A DNA stretch of 64,000 nucleotides from Monosporascus cannonballus (taxonomy: Eukaryota; Ascomycota; Sordariomycetes; Xylariales), in the NCBI GenBank assembly GCA_004154925.1, contig QJNS01000111.1, positions 62,001 through 126,000 on the forward strand, in the 5' to 3' direction. The translations under genes and the position numbers were made by a program. The notes below the pieces were generated by a model. The model was given only the letters and a program-made list of their open reading frames with translations. It was not told the origin of the DNA and did not search any database. Shown here piece after piece: positions 35,761-48,889 of this stretch. How positions within the stretch are numbered: the stretch's first letter is position 1; each line of letters starts with the position of its first letter.

Positions 35761-35935
35761 ATTGATATCTTCTTTTTTTTATCTTCTTATCTGTTTTCTT
35801 GTTTTTTCTTCTTTATTTATTTAACCTTTTCTTAACCTTTTCCCAACATCATATATAATTATCATCGGTTTTTTCGTCCTTATCGCCGTTATCGTCACTA
35901 TCGTCCCAGATTTTATTCTAATCGTCGGTACGGTA
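35761..35935. other. pyrimidine tract and acidic-codon repeat
   Basis: 35761-35830 is a pyrimidine-rich tract (T and C, strongly strand-biased). 35870-35935 has repeated CGTTATCGTC-like units; on the minus strand these encode Asp-rich sequence (DDSDDNGDKDEKTDDN is readable). It may be the end of an acidic relict protein or a degraded microsatellite. Confidence 0.35.
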
Positions 35936-36024
35936 TTATTCGTTATATTAACTATATGCGCGATTATTAGCGTTTTTTAATTAATACATTTGTAGCTTTA
36001 TATTCTTGATATTAGCATATTGCA

Positions 36025-36960
36025 GGTTATAGAGTTTAAGGTCCTAATTATATTAAACAGCCAGGCCAATAATAGTTAAGAAGGTATAAGCAGTTTTTTC
36101 GATTCGTTAATTATTACCAAGAACTTTTAGGAAATTTTAGTAAAATCGTTATATTTGATGTTGGTTTCATTAAAAAACGAATGCAAATAAACGTTGAAAA
36201 CAGCAAAGGGATGCTAAAAAATTAAAATGCGATTATTAATATGCCAGTATCAATTGTGTACAATTTAATATACCCCGTTAAATTAAAAACAGAGATTTCG
36301 GACGATGCGTCAAACGCAGTAATGAAATAACGAAATAATTTAGGTAAATTATATTTTATTCCATTTCCTTTTCGCATATATTAAACAAAGTAAAACATAA
36401 TTACCTTGTTCTCGATACGGACTTTATGCTTATTATTATGGTGTTTTTGAAATTTAGGGATCTTTTTAACGGGAATTTTTATTAGGTTGAGGTTTATGCG
36501 GGTTAACAAATTCTATTTGTTTTATTACGACCAAATAATTTTCCAGGTAATAATTACGATACGTTAAAAAGATGACGAATTTCGCATTTTTTATTATCTA
36601 TTAAAAAGACCCAAAACGGTAAACCAGATACTTTAAATAAATATCCAAATTTATGAAGGATTAGTTAAAGTTAAGCATATAATTTTCTACATTATGTCCG
36701 AAAAAAAAATTATACCCGCGTTAAATTGCGATAATACGGGTCATATGGATACTTAATATAACGCCGGTAACAAGTAAAAAACATTTTGGATATAAAAAAG
36801 GTTCTAATAAGGTTCATGAAAATATTCCTCGTAAAACTACTCAAGAAACTAATACCAAAAAATAATACTTTTACGGTTTTCTTTATTTAATTTACAAATA
36901 CGAAACGTAAAAAGAGAAAAAAAAATCCCTCAGTAAGCGTAAAGGAAATAATTGAAAATT
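36025..36960 (+). mobile_element. gypsy-4 fragment: RT connection, RNase H and linker
   Basis: A plus-strand fragment of the same gypsy family. Bases from 36078 (a VKKV segment) match gypsy-1 from 1660. The RNase H start near 36295 (DDASNAVMK, with the catalytic-region D-A-S retained) matches gypsy-1 near 1875. The block after 36660 matches the pre-integrase linker of gypsy-1 near 2245. Both ends are broken. It faces the minus-strand gypsy-3 RT at 37230. Confidence 0.8.
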
Positions 36961-38054
36961 GTCGAAGAGTGCGAAAACGATAAGGGCGTTTGTTATTTTG
37001 TAATTACGATAATTCTTTTAATGTTTATTTTAACATATATTGTGTTAATAAAATAATATTTCATATATTTTATATTTTGTATTCGTAAAATTAATTGGTT
37101 TTTCTATTATTTCAGAATTCAATATCCCGTAAGACTTAAAAGGCCTTACAAATATATCCTGTATATACTTTTTTGTTTCCGAAAAAAAAAACCGTTAGGG
37201 TAATGTACGGTAAAAACGCTACAGTGTAATTGTAATACATAATTTATTATTTATTCGAAAATAGCTAGTATATTCGTAAGTTTTATTAATATAACCAAAT
37301 ACGTGAGTAAGCTGTATTTCGTATGAAAACATATTTGTTTATTTGTATTTTTCTTTATATTTAATAAAGTTATATTTACTTTTAATATCGAATATTATAA
37401 TTATTTATGTTCCACAAAATCAGTTTTAGATTTCAGTACCTAAGGATAATAATATTCGGGTTTTACCGGTAAAATGGTTTAATCATCTGTAATCAATTAT
37501 AAACTGTAATTTTCCTTTTTTTTAATTGCGAAAAATATAAACTATTTTACGAATAATTTCGGAAGTCGAATTTATATTTTTAATAAACGAATCTTTCAAG
37601 GCTCTTTGAAAAGGCGTAATTTTCTCAGTGAAAATTATACATACGGTAAAGCTTAATAAATAACCCTTTTTTTAAAAAGACTATCTGATAATTTTCATTG
37701 CGATATGCTGGTAATTGTGTATTAAATTCCTTTTTAAAAAATTATTTATATTTATAATCATGCGGCATTATTTATAATAATGCAGTATTACGTTAATTAA
37801 ATTCTTTACTTTTTTGGATTATTATTATAAATCGTTATTTAATTCCTTAAATTTCTTTTTAAGAATAATAACGATGCGTTGCATTTTTTGGATGTCCACC
37901 TTTTTTATATCTTATTAGTTTAAGTAATAAGCCAGTTATTGTATTCTTACACTTATGTTCGTTACCATTTCCGGTTAAATATTAATTTTGTTAATCTTTT
38001 ACAGGCTACTTATTGGCAGTATATAAAACGAATTTTCTATAATTAAATTTTCCG

Positions 38055-38243
38055 TTAATTAAAACCATAAAAAGATATAATTAAAATAATTAACTTTGAG
38101 TTGAATTTTTCCGTTATCGTAAATAAACTTTTAATATTCAGCATTGCAACTACATAAAGTTTTAAATTCTGTTTCCATAATAATATAAGGTTATTCATCG
38201 CCTTTGATATAATACAGTTTCCGCCCAGATATTCGTATTCCAT
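38055..38243 (-). pseudogene. gypsy-3 protease fragment
   Basis: The 62-codon minus-strand frame contains GNCIISKAMNNLILLWK, which aligns with ENYIISDIVNKFKLLWK of the gypsy-1 protease (about 350-400), just after the active-site Asp region. It is therefore a true, if broken, piece of the protease. The active site itself lies in the RIP-damaged bases just upstream on the minus strand, 38245-38280. Confidence 0.75.
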
Positions 38244-39099
38244 TAGCGTGAGATATTAATATATTCCAATGCGTATATTTAATATAATAAAATTATTAAT
38301 AATTTTCATCGTTATAATGAAAACCTTTTTTTAGCAATTTTTATAATTATATAGCTTTTGTATAAAGATTGTTTTCCACTTCATTTTTAAAAAAATCATT
38401 ATATTATATTTAAATTTCGTGGATAATATATTCAGTTGTTACATTTATCTTTCTTGCCGGCATATATCGGCCTCAAAGTATATTAATTACCTTTAATAAT
38501 TTATGTTTCCTTTTTCTATTTGGTAAACAATTTTCCTATATCATATAATATATTTTAATTACATAAATTTGTAATAACCCTTTGGCAATATGTTTCTACG
38601 GTGGATTAGACTTATGTTTCCGCAAATTAATAATTATATTAATCGTTAAAATGCAAAAGGCTTTTTCACAAATATTGTTTTTTTAGCTAATTTTAGAAAA
38701 CTAATCGCCTATCCGTTTTATTTTATAAAATAATGATTCGAAAATATCGATATTATTGTTTTTTTTACTTTTCCCTGTTTAATAAAAAATCGCACTTTTT
38801 TATATAAACGTCTAATACGTTAATAAATAAACATTTTTTAATTATTAAGTGCGAAATATTATCGTCCTTTACAATATACGTCATACATTTTGCCCTATGG
38901 ATCTAGGATTCCGGAATAAACATTTTTATTTTTTTAAAATTTTTTTAACCATTTTCTCAAAACGTTTTGTTACTTCTTAAACGTTTTCTGGCCCAGCTTT
39001 TCGGCCTTCCGTATTCCGCGTCGAATTTTTTTATCAGAATAAGTCGTATCGAATTAAGCCTAAATCATATTGATATTTTTCTTGTTCCTTTAAATAACT

Positions 39100-39980
39100 T
39101 TTTATTAAATTTGAGGCGTCATTCTTTCAGAATAAGAATTTAATTATCTTATTTTCGGGGCTTTTGCAAATATCTCGGTAATACCTTATTTTACGATAAT
39201 TATAGTGTTTAATTTAGATGGTATTTTTATATTAAACTGTTCGGAATTCCATATGTTTTCGCGTTATGCCATGTAAGGTGGCAAATACGTTTTGTTATTT
39301 TTCATTCGCCTAGTAACCGCCTTGTTTTATGGTATTTGTTTTCAGCACAGCATTCATATTTTTAATTATCCATCTTAATAAAATTTAAGTTATACTTATA
39401 TAAGGTAATTAAACGAACTAATTTAATAACTTTATTTTTACGTTATCCCTTATTTTTTTTAAAAAAAATTATCTCGATTACGTTATCGTCCTAATCCTTA
39501 ATCAGTTTTACCTTAGGCATAAGGTTTCTAGATATAACCGCCTATTTCGAACCTGGACTTTTTTTATCGTAATTATAAAAACTTGCTATATTGCAATACG
39601 TTCCTTAACTGGATTTTAAAAATTCATTTTTAATTCATTTTCGAAATTAACATACCGGGAATTTTTTCTTTAATTATCTTTTCCCGATCCGCCTTGCTAT
39701 TAGTTAAATAATTCCCATAATGGGATCGAATTAATTTAGAAAGTTCCCTATAAAAAAGCTAATAACGGTAAAAATCTAATGTAATGTTTCATTTAAGTCC
39801 TGAAAAATAAAATAAGCTTATGCCTCGATTAGAAAAATTGGTATACTTTTATTTTTATCGTATAAGTAAAGTTCTACAGTTAAGTATTTCGAAATATTAG
39901 CTTATACTGGAATAGTTTTCCCTTTGATCGCAAATTATTAAATATTATTTTTAAATTCTTTACCTTTTGCTTTGCACTAG
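39100..39980 (-). pseudogene. gypsy-3 gag relic
   Basis: Minus-strand frames show KSIPIFLI-like, then FQDLNET, then RELSKLIRSHYGNYLTN, then DREKIIKE segments, the order found in fungal gypsy gag (a retrotransposon gag fold). Stops and shifts interrupt it. It begins about 90 bp inside the LTR end at 40074. Confidence 0.65.
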
Positions 39981-40073
39981 ATTATTATAATAACTTTAAT
40001 AATAAAAGTTAATATAATAAATGAGAAATAGTATTCAAAATCCGATTATATTATTAAATAAAAACTTATAACG

Positions 40074-40300
40074 TATAAAGGCAAAAGGGTTTAATTAATT
40101 ATTAAACTTTAATCGTACCGATGTATCTTAGCAAAAATAGCTGAAAAATCTAAGCAATAAATAAATAAATTGCGTTTCGTAATGCCAAAAGTATTTTGCG
40201 TAACGAAACTATACTATAAGCTAATATTACTTAAATTATGGATTTAACGAAGGTATACATTTTATTTTTAGTTTAAAAAGTTTGAATGATTTAACTCCAT
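40074..40300 (-). repeat. 5' LTR of gypsy-3
   Basis: The inner edge is at 40074 (TATAAAGGC on the plus strand, corresponding to TGTGACGGC in the gypsy-1 LTR read in reverse). Similarity to the LTR at 30369 continues to about 40260. The outer boundary is unclear; 40300-40470 is GC-richer and may be the U3 part, like 30620-30750. Confidence 0.7.
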
Positions 40301-40470
40301 AAGTACTTTAAGCTCTCTGCTCTTTTTATACTTGCTTAGAAGGCTTACAGTGCCAAGACCTCTAACAACCTTAAGCCAATTACATAATCATTTCCTGTAT
40401 CAGGTTTAGTTCTCACTCCGACCGTTTGTAAGGTCCGCGAAGCCTGTCGGGTCATCACATATACCTGCGA
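40300..40470. other. GC-richer island beside the gypsy-3 LTR
   Basis: Near-normal base composition, with CCGACCGTTTG near 40420 and GAAGCCTGTCGGG near 40440. The position relative to the LTR matches 30620-30750, but the sequences do not align well. Probably variable U3. Confidence 0.35.
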
Positions 40471-40479
40471 ATTAAAATT

Positions 40480-42260
40480 ATCGTTTAAATATACAAGAAC
40501 TTTCTAAGTTAAATTACTCATTTACTATTCTCTTATATATTTTAAGTTTGTACTACCTTTGAAACGGTAAATTAGAAATGCATAATTAATTTAATCACAA
40601 TATATTTTAAATTAGTTCCATAATCGTTTTATAAACGTTTTCAAATTATACCAATTGGTAAATATAAACGTTTTTACGTCATAAATATATTATATTGTTC
40701 TGAAATTGATTTCGTTGCGTTTATTTTTATGGCGTTACTTATTTAGTTGGAGAGAAAAAAATATTAACGGATATTTTTGTTAACGACTATAAAAGCTTTT
40801 ATAAAATATAAAAGATGAACATTAAAACTTCGATATAAGAAATATTTTATTTAGATATATTTTTGGGAGTATATTTGTGTTTCTGGAAATATATATACCG
40901 TTCCGAATATTTTGTTAATTAGTATTTAAATAAGTCCATTTTCAAAGTAGCCGTAATACGTATTGATATATTTGTAATATATTTTAAGTAACACTGAAAA
41001 TTTCATTATTAATTATTTTAAGATAAAGTTCGCTAAAGTTTTTATAATAAAAACGATATAATTAAATGTATTCAAAGGAAAACACCAAACTTCAAACGCG
41101 ATTACGTTTCGTTATAATTTGGCAATAATAATATTTACTTCATAAGCACATTTTTAGCGTCAATTTGGGCATAAACTTCGCAACGGAATAGGACATAACG
41201 ATATTAAAATTTATTCCAAAAATATCAATAATATAAAAAAGTAAAAAGATTAAAAATTCCGAAATTTATAACGGAAATAAATTTGGTATAAAATACGTAA
41301 TGAAGATACAATTTAACGGTTTTTATTTTTCCGTAATAAATACAATAATACAAAACGTCTTTTTAAATCTGCGTTTTCTCTTTATAGTAAAATAACGGAC
41401 GTTTTTACATCAGTATTCACTTAATACTTTTATAATAAGAATATAAGAAAATAATTCATTTTTTAATAAAGGTAAAAAGGAAACGGTCCTGTTTAAAATA
41501 AACTAGGGTATATTCTGTTTTCCGGGGTTTATGCGAGGTTATTTTCCCTGAAAATGGCAATCATAATATCCCAGTGATTTAACCAAATATATACATTTAT
41601 TTTAGGGATTAGTCGTTTTACCTTGGTGAATTCTGTTACCCCAAAATCCAAATAATCCCAATGTTCGACGTTACTTAATTTCGACCAATTAACCTATTGT
41701 TTTTTTTAAAAAAAATTGTTTCGGCCGCCGATAAAGTAACCAACGTAAGTAGATAAATTAAAACGTTTTTATCATAATTTTGAACAGAGTATTAAACAAA
41801 TAAATGGTTATAAAATCCTGTATCTTATAATAAGTTTTTATTTTTATATTTAATTCTTTCGATAATATGGAAATATTAAAGAAAAAATGGCATTAAAGTT
41901 AATAATAACCCGAACATAAGTAATAAAAACAAAGAAAACACGTGGTAAGAAAAACATTGTTTTTAAATTCAAAAACTAAATATCAAAAAATAAAAGTTCG
42001 AACTGTAATAAAACGGTACGGAGAGGGAAATATAACTTGTTAACCGCGAAATTAAATAGCGGGAAAACAAACCAATTTTCGAAAATTAATGAAATAATCA
42101 AACTTTTTCTTTCAAAAACCCTTAAAATTACCAATGAACAGTTTAAAATGAAAAAAATACAATATAAGAAACTTTCAGTACCATAAAAATGTTCCTAACT
42201 GTTAAAGCAAATCTCAATTTATTGATAATCCTTTAAAAGGAATAGTTTTTGGAAAGTTGA
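40480..42260. other. AT-rich region, no gene seen
   Basis: Broken frames only; composition is of the RIP type but milder than in the 10.7-kb elements. I could not link it to any of the repeat families in the window. Confidence 0.5.
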
Positions 42261-42269
42261 ATTCGTTTA

Positions 42270-42490
42270 TTTATATACAGTCCTGGTCTCCTGTCTGGAG
42301 ACATATAGGACGTTGTGAGATGTCGTGTTTCAGTAGGAGGAAGGGCGAGAAGAAGCTGTTTCTCAAGACAAAGAGAGCGTAGCGTCTGTGATCTGACTAT
42401 TAGTCGCTAATTATCAACACTAAATAATAATTTAACTACAAACTATAAACTACAACTTGTGGTTTGCAGTTAGTAACCTGACTAAAACTA
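42270..42490. promoter_or_regulatory. GC-richer island with hairpin and TATA-like box, possible solo LTR core
   Basis: TTATATACAGTCC at about 42271 is followed by a perfect short hairpin, GTCTCC (42286-42291) and GGAGAC (42297-42302), then a purine-rich stretch near 42330-42380. Downstream are short diverged repeats of an ACTAC-AAACTA type (42430-42460). It has no open frame. An LTR promoter/R region is the simplest reading but no second copy was found. Confidence 0.3.
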
Positions 42491-42499
42491 ATTACATGT

Positions 42500-45400
42500 A
42501 GTTGGTTTTGAAGTTATTCGTAGTTATTATATTTATTTTTCTGTATTTATATATATATTGCCCTTTTTTAGTTTGAAATATATTCTTTTCAACAAAATTA
42601 ATATCGCAGCTTAATTTTATTCTATGAATTTTATTTAATATTTATGTATTATTTTTGTTTTATTGTAATTTAGTTAGTAGTCTGACTATAACTACACTAA
42701 TGCGTTAGTAAATCTTAAAAAACCAAAAACTAAATAAACACTATATTTATGGCTATGGACAAATTTTTCAAAAATGTAAATAACTTTTTAAGCACATTAA
42801 TACGAAACGTTTACCTTACATAGTATGAAACTATTAGGAAAAAATTAGCCACTATATTTACTCGGTTGAAATATATAAAAGTGCTAATCGAACATATTAT
42901 AGACTAAAACTAGTAAAAAATTTAAACATAAGTTATAAAACAAATGGAAATATAACAGGAAATACATGTGCTCCAAATTAAAGTTTAAATTCTAAAAGTG
43001 CGACGTTAAAATAGAAAAGCAAAATAATAATGGTAAAGTATTAAAAAGGAATATAGATTTTTATTTTAATGCTAAACACGAGATTAATAGTGCCCTGTTT
43101 ATGATCAAGGCATAAACAATTTAGTAAAACTTGTATTAAAACATACGAAAAGTATAGAAAAATCATTGTAAAAGAAAAGAGTAATTAAAAAAGAAGGAAA
43201 TATCAACACCATGATTCTAATTTTATTATATAAGGCGAATTTCAGTTGCGTTGAAAGTATTATATTAATTTTTTTTAATTGTTTTTATTTATGTACTATT
43301 TATTTTTAAATTCGACACGCTACGAACCGAAATACATTTGACCTTTGAATAAAAAAACGAAACTGTGTCTTGAGACAGAAACGGCGTTTAAGAAAGAGTT
43401 GATATGGAAACTAAATCTAGGTAACTCGTACTCTTTGTTTTATTTATATAAATTCTCAAAACTACAAAACTTCTTTTTCCATTCATATTTCAATGTATTT
43501 AGTTTTTGCTTAATGACCAATATAAGCTGCTTTTACGTTTGAATATTATTACATTATATTACCACTTTTTTTAAACATCATAAAGTCGTTACACTTACAT
43601 TATCTAATTAAAATTGTTAACTCTATAGCGTAAACTTATAGTAACATTTGCGTTTTCATTTTTCAATAAACACATTTCCGATATCTATTTCACGGGTTTT
43701 GCTTTTAGTCTTCCCGTTTCTAACCTAACATAACTTTAATTAATACGTAAAAAATCGAAACAATTATTTATTATACAATGCAGAATATCTGCTGTAAACT
43801 ACTTCTTTATTTCAAAGCTATTTTTGTTGAAGAAAATAACAACGAAACAGAACTATAACATAATTAAATTCCGCTTATTTTAATTGATTTCCAAAAAGGG
43901 AAATTTTCCGCTATTTCTATATTTGTTATTGCCATAAAACTTTTTAAAAATACTTAAGATATCAATCATGGCTGTAATTAAAGTTGGTAATCTAGAGTTT
44001 GTTTGTAATCAATAACTAAGTAATGTAATTTCAACAAGATTAGTAATTACCAGAGTTGTGTTTATGGTTCGTGGTTTTTAGTTTTTTTTTTGTAATTACC
44101 TGCCTTACTAGAATCAGGCATAATTTTAACAGAATCTAGTGTTTTAACATTTTTTTTCTTACTGCTTATCGGTTATATATTGCATATTCTTGTCATTTTT
44201 CGGGGTTTAAAAAAAGATATTAACAAGTAGAATCGTTTAGTTAATAATATGTTAAACCTAATATTTTGATACGTTTAAAGTGGATTTTTAATTAGCTGTA
44301 GTGGGTAGTATTTTATAAGTAATAAGTTTTGCAAAATTTAGTTTTTATTTTTTAATCTTTTCGGAGGATTACGGGTTACTACTAGTACATTGCAGATCTT
44401 CGATATTCCCGGATATTTTAAAATAACTTTGATTAATAAATTTTTTAGGTAATATCAAACTATATGTAACGTTTTTATATGCTTAAAGGGTATTTTAAAT
44501 TGACGTTAATAAATTTAATTCCTAAGTATTAACTATAATAAAGTTTGGATTTTAAAAAACTTGGCTTGTTACTTATTAGATTAATATATTTTCTCCATTT
44601 TCATGTTCCATTTTTAGTTTCATTAAGAATCATAGTAAATATATATAAAAAAGTAAATATAATATGGTTATCCCATAAGACGTGGGCCCTTTCCTTATAG
44701 CTTTTTAAGAATTATATACGTATTTTAAACTTTTTTTAATTTTTATTTCTTCATTTTCTTAACCTTTGTGCTTTTCTTATATTGTAGGTATAAAGCTTTC
44801 ATATTTTTTTTATTTACCTTTTTTTTGCATAAAGTTAACTGGTTGACCGTTTCCAGTTATATGCGATTTCTGTTTTTAGTAATAATATTACTAGAAATCT
44901 AAAAAAAACATCTTCAATCGATGTAAAAGTAGCGACATATAAGGTTTGTCATTTTAAAGTTAATTATTATTTTTATTTGAATTAACGATATACTAATAGC
45001 AATTACTTTATAAATTAATAATCGTTTTAATCTATATTTCCATGGTATTCGCTTTTCTTTAAATACATATATAATTCTTCGTCTAGATGTGTTTGACATT
45101 GAATATATTTATCGCTATTAAGGCTATCTACTTCTTTAGAAAATAAATTAGATTTATTATCTGCTTTTCCCCACACAGCTCTGTTCAAAAGTATTAAATA
45201 AATTTCCTTTGATATAAGTCATTATATCACTTACCGGTCATCTTTTTCGCCAAATCAGGTACAAATACTTTTGCAAATTGTGGGATAATGATATACTTAT
45301 CCGGCGTTTTAAAATTGACTTTATTATGTATATATAATATTAAAAATAATACTAAGTATATAAAGTTCGATATTTTTAAACTAATTTGGTATTTTACCTT

Positions 45401-45700
45401 TTTCAAACACGGTTATTAAATTTAATATGTAAATAATATACTTAATTATAATCGTTAATGAAGTAATATTTATAGTAAAGTTTTCAATACGCTTTAAAGC
45501 AACGTTATATATAAAATATATTAATGTTTAAGCTACATTTCCAAACTTAAGATAAATATATTGAAACCTATTATATTATATAATTTTCAGGATAAATGTT
45601 ATACGGCATATTTTCGAATGTGATAATCATTTTTTGGTTTTTAGGAGTATAATAAATTATAGTTGAATTTTATAAAGTTTTGCTTCACAAACGGATAATT
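42500..45700. other. AT-rich region, no gene seen
   Basis: No supported frame or repeat. The composition is less CpG-biased than in the left half of the window, with CA/TG dinucleotides common, so RIP was weaker or the sequence is unique. The two open frames of about 60 codons, at 43345 and 44914, have chance-like composition. Confidence 0.5.
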
Positions 45701-45768
45701 ATCGATAAACTTCGACTATTAAAAATAAACCTTAGGCCCGTTAATTAATTCGGGAAGGTCGAAAAATT

Positions 45769-45845
45769 AAGCTTTACGCAGCAAAGCTTAAAGATAAACC
45801 TTAAGAGTAAACCGTAGAGGTAAACGTTGAGGATAAACTTTAAAT
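45769..45845. repeat. palindrome followed by degenerate 13-bp minirepeat
   Basis: AAGCTTT and AAAGCTT form perfect arms around ACGCAGC at about 45770-45790. They are followed by about four copies of a 13-bp unit with core GATAAAC / GTAAAC (45790-45842). Local structure only; function unknown. Confidence 0.6.
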
Positions 45846-46136
45846 ACGCATAAACGGCTTTACGAACCTTTGACAATCTTGCGGCTAAAAATATCAAATA
45901 TTAATTAACAAAAAGACTAAGAACTTTAACCTCGATCGTTTTACGATAACTTTCCAAATTACTATTAACTAGAATAATATCCGCAAAATTCCGGATTTAT
46001 ATAATAACGGTAATTCGTTCGAGTAAAATCTTCAACGAAACAGTTTCATTTACGGTAATTAAATCCCATAAAGTTATCGAGCGAACCAAAACCGTTCACA
46101 TTTGAATAGACTAAAAAAGTTTATTCCAAAAAATTA

Positions 46137-46367
46137 ATTTCGACTTTTCGTTTTCATATACGAATCAATATACGATAATAACGGTATTCGATTTTTACCA
46201 AAATTTATATCGAATAATATAGGAATTATAGAAAAATTATTAACGAAACTGGAAAGGGAAAATAATAACGAGCTTAAAACTTCCGATATTCAGATTTTGG
46301 CACAAATGAATCTGGACGATTACGAACATTGGTTTGCTCGGCTGTTCTGGACGGCAAAAACCATCTA
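46137..46367 (+). pseudogene. unidentified relict coding segment
   Basis: An uninterrupted plus-strand frame of about 76 codons without ATG start: FRLFVFIYESIYDNNG, then NNIGIIEKLLTKLERENNN, then SDIQILAQMNLDDYEHW and FARLFWTAKTI before TAA. Amino-acid balance (Trp, His, Asp, Met, Glu) and a predicted helical Leu/Glu/Lys stretch look coding, and GC is higher than nearby. No homologue comes to mind. The antisense 72-codon frame at 46458-46240 is probably a shadow. Confidence 0.4.
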
Positions 46368-46459
46368 AAACTCGGACAAAAATTGACGTGGATAAGAGCG
46401 AGAAGAGGTAGCATAAAAAAGCGACGGGTTTAATAAAGCCTAGGAATTTAAGTAACAAT

Positions 46460-48200
46460 CTATCATCTCATCCAATTTTATTTACATTGTTACATTTACT
46501 TTAGGGAAAGAAGTAACCTTACACAAGCTTAGGCTTTGAAGTAAATTGTTAGCTTAACGAGAGTTTCGAATATATTTATTAACTTTTGCAAATTATACAA
46601 ATTTAGGTTGTTCGGAGAAATTCCTTTAAATTCGAGTTGTTAAGTATTCCGGTATGTATTATTTAAAGGTCTTCTTAATTTATGAAAACCTTTAATTATA
46701 TTATACGACAAATTTCAACGAATGGAACTATTTTGGAAAATTTAATGTACATATATATCTAAATTGTTAAATATAATTAACTTACAGTTATAAATTTCTT
46801 CCCGTAATTTTCTGTTAAAAACCTTTATTATTTGCTTCATTAACTTTTAACTTTTTAAGAAAGTTTTAACGAATATTAATTTTGTTTTTATTAAAATTGC
46901 AATGCACTGGATTCTGCTAATTAAATCCTATTTAATTTAATAAAAATTATATATTAATAAATAAATGAATAAAGGAATATGCCACTTACTCTTTTAATTT
47001 TCAGTCTCCTTTACGAATATTTGGATATTTTGCAACCCAGGAATTAAAATATCGATATAGGTCTAAAAGAAATCCTTAACTTCGCTATTTATTGTATACT
47101 TTTTTAATATATCTTTAATGCTCGTAATGATAGTAGAGGTCATATAACGCATATTATTAATAAATTCTTTTTGGTATTTAAGTAAATATTTTAAAATCGA
47201 GGAATGAAACTATCGTTATTTTTGGCGTGATCTCCAGTTATATTGAATATTTATTAATATACAGTTTTTTTAATAACAAGTTATTTGAAAATAATTATCT
47301 TAAAATGTTATTGATTGTTAAAACCGCATAAGCTGGTAAGATAAATTTGAGTTTATCGAGTATAACAAAAACAGTTGTGTAATACGTTATGAAATCTTAA
47401 CATCTGATTAGTCTATAAATTAATATAAAATCCAGGTCGATCAATGAAATAATTACGCCCAGAAATAAGGTATTTAAATTTGAAGTCTATATATTGTTAA
47501 GAAATCAAAACTTTCTTAAAATATTTATATTTAATTATAAGCCAGTATTAAAAGTTATCGAAGCGGTTTTATAAATGATTTCGAATATTTTTCTAATTTT
47601 TATGTGGTTAATAATAGGCAAATCGTTTGTTTAAGTTAAATAACATTTTACTAAAGAAAAACGCTACAAGCAAAAGCAACGAGCTGTATAATAATACTTT
47701 AATAAATCCGAAAACAAATTCCGAAAGTAAAATATTAAACGGTTCTGTATACTTAAATGAGCTCGGACTATAGCGCTTGAATCTATGTATACTTTATAAA
47801 CTATTAAACGATAAGTAATTATTAATAACAATGTTGAATATTTTAATATACGCCTGCTTTTCTCTAAAGATACCATCGTTATTTAAGGTATTATTTCGGC
47901 CTTTTTTTCCCTATAATTAGATTGAAAAACGAAAACTTAAGTCTTGAAGAAATCACGTTTGCTAACATGTCAAATTTTAGTATGCATTTCAAAAGATTCA
48001 TGTAAAAATATATTTAAAAATAAGTATAAGTTATTTCTCCTTTCTCTTTCGCCTTTTTCGTTATAAGCAATTGTTAGATGTTTAAATGCGTAACAACGCG
48101 CAGCTTTAGGCTAGGAGCTGTGCTTGATATAATATATGAATACCGACTTATCGATTAATATAATAAGTTTTTAATCAAATAACATTACTAGAATAAAATC
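46460..48200. other. AT-rich region, no gene seen
   Basis: Short frames only, including a 70-codon minus-strand frame (47876-47664) that shows no motif. No repeat partner found in the window. Confidence 0.5.
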
Positions 48201-48299
48201 ATATGGCGGACAAAATAGCCACTAAAATGGCTACTAAAAAGGTAATAAAGAATTCGGGAATTATGAAAGAGATTTTTTGTAAGTTTTAAGGCAAATCTA

Positions 48300-48770
48300 A
48301 ACATTCAATATTTACGTATATGTTATTTTCGAACTTATAAAAACCGGCCCAATTTTACTCGACAATGACCAATATATTATCTATTTTGGAATTAGTGGTA
48401 ATTACTTTAATTTGACCGTAATACAGTTCCCGACGGCATTTCAAAATTAAGTAATCAAGCATAAAGTCCTTATTTAGAAAGAAAATTGTCGAAATAAATC
48501 CATAATTTACCAAACTTTCCAGGTCATTTTAAAAACAAGATAAAATATTATAAATACCCATGTCAAATTTTTTAGGATTCAGAAAAGTTACGACTTAAAA
48601 CCGACTCGGATTTTGTCCTATTCAATACCCCACATATACCGCATTTTACGATAATTTTAAAACTTAACAAATTAAAACATACCGCCAATTAATACTGTAT
48701 TATTAACATTAGTATATCTTTCTTTACTATAAAAAACGATATACCGTTATACAAGAATTCCGTTTAATTA
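48300..48770 (+). pseudogene. unidentified relict coding segment
   Basis: In one plus-strand frame the readable order is IKTGPILLDNDQYIIYFGIS, then FNLTVIQFPTAFQN, then VIKHKVLI, then NKSIIYQTFQVILKT, then NTHVKFFRIQKSYDLKPTR, with about four TAA stops in 135 codons, well below what random AT-rich DNA would give. A second frame from an ATG at 48203 (MADKIATKMATKKV) is also fairly open, so a frameshift may join them. I do not recognise the family; an old host gene or transposon ORF are both possible. Confidence 0.4.
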
Positions 48771-48889
48771 ACTGGCTATAAAGCGATTTCAATAAAAGTA
48801 AATATATTTGGTATTTTAAGAAGATCCACATGTTTAGAGTTAATACAGATGATTATATTTTCATGCATGGATTTATTTTTTATTAAAAT

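Larger units (their letters stand above)
37100..40073 (-). mobile_element. gypsy-3, gag to RT on the minus strand
   Basis: Minus-strand element with gag (39980 to about 39100), gag-protease linker (around 38930-38790), protease (about 38240-37950) and RT (about 37700-37230), ending in the RT near 37100. The RT part carries a block matching gypsy-2 positions 5690-5960. The gag part shows RELSKLIRSHYGNYLTN near 39760-39700. It is broken throughout. Spacing equals that of gypsy-2 without the two big insertions. Confidence 0.82.
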
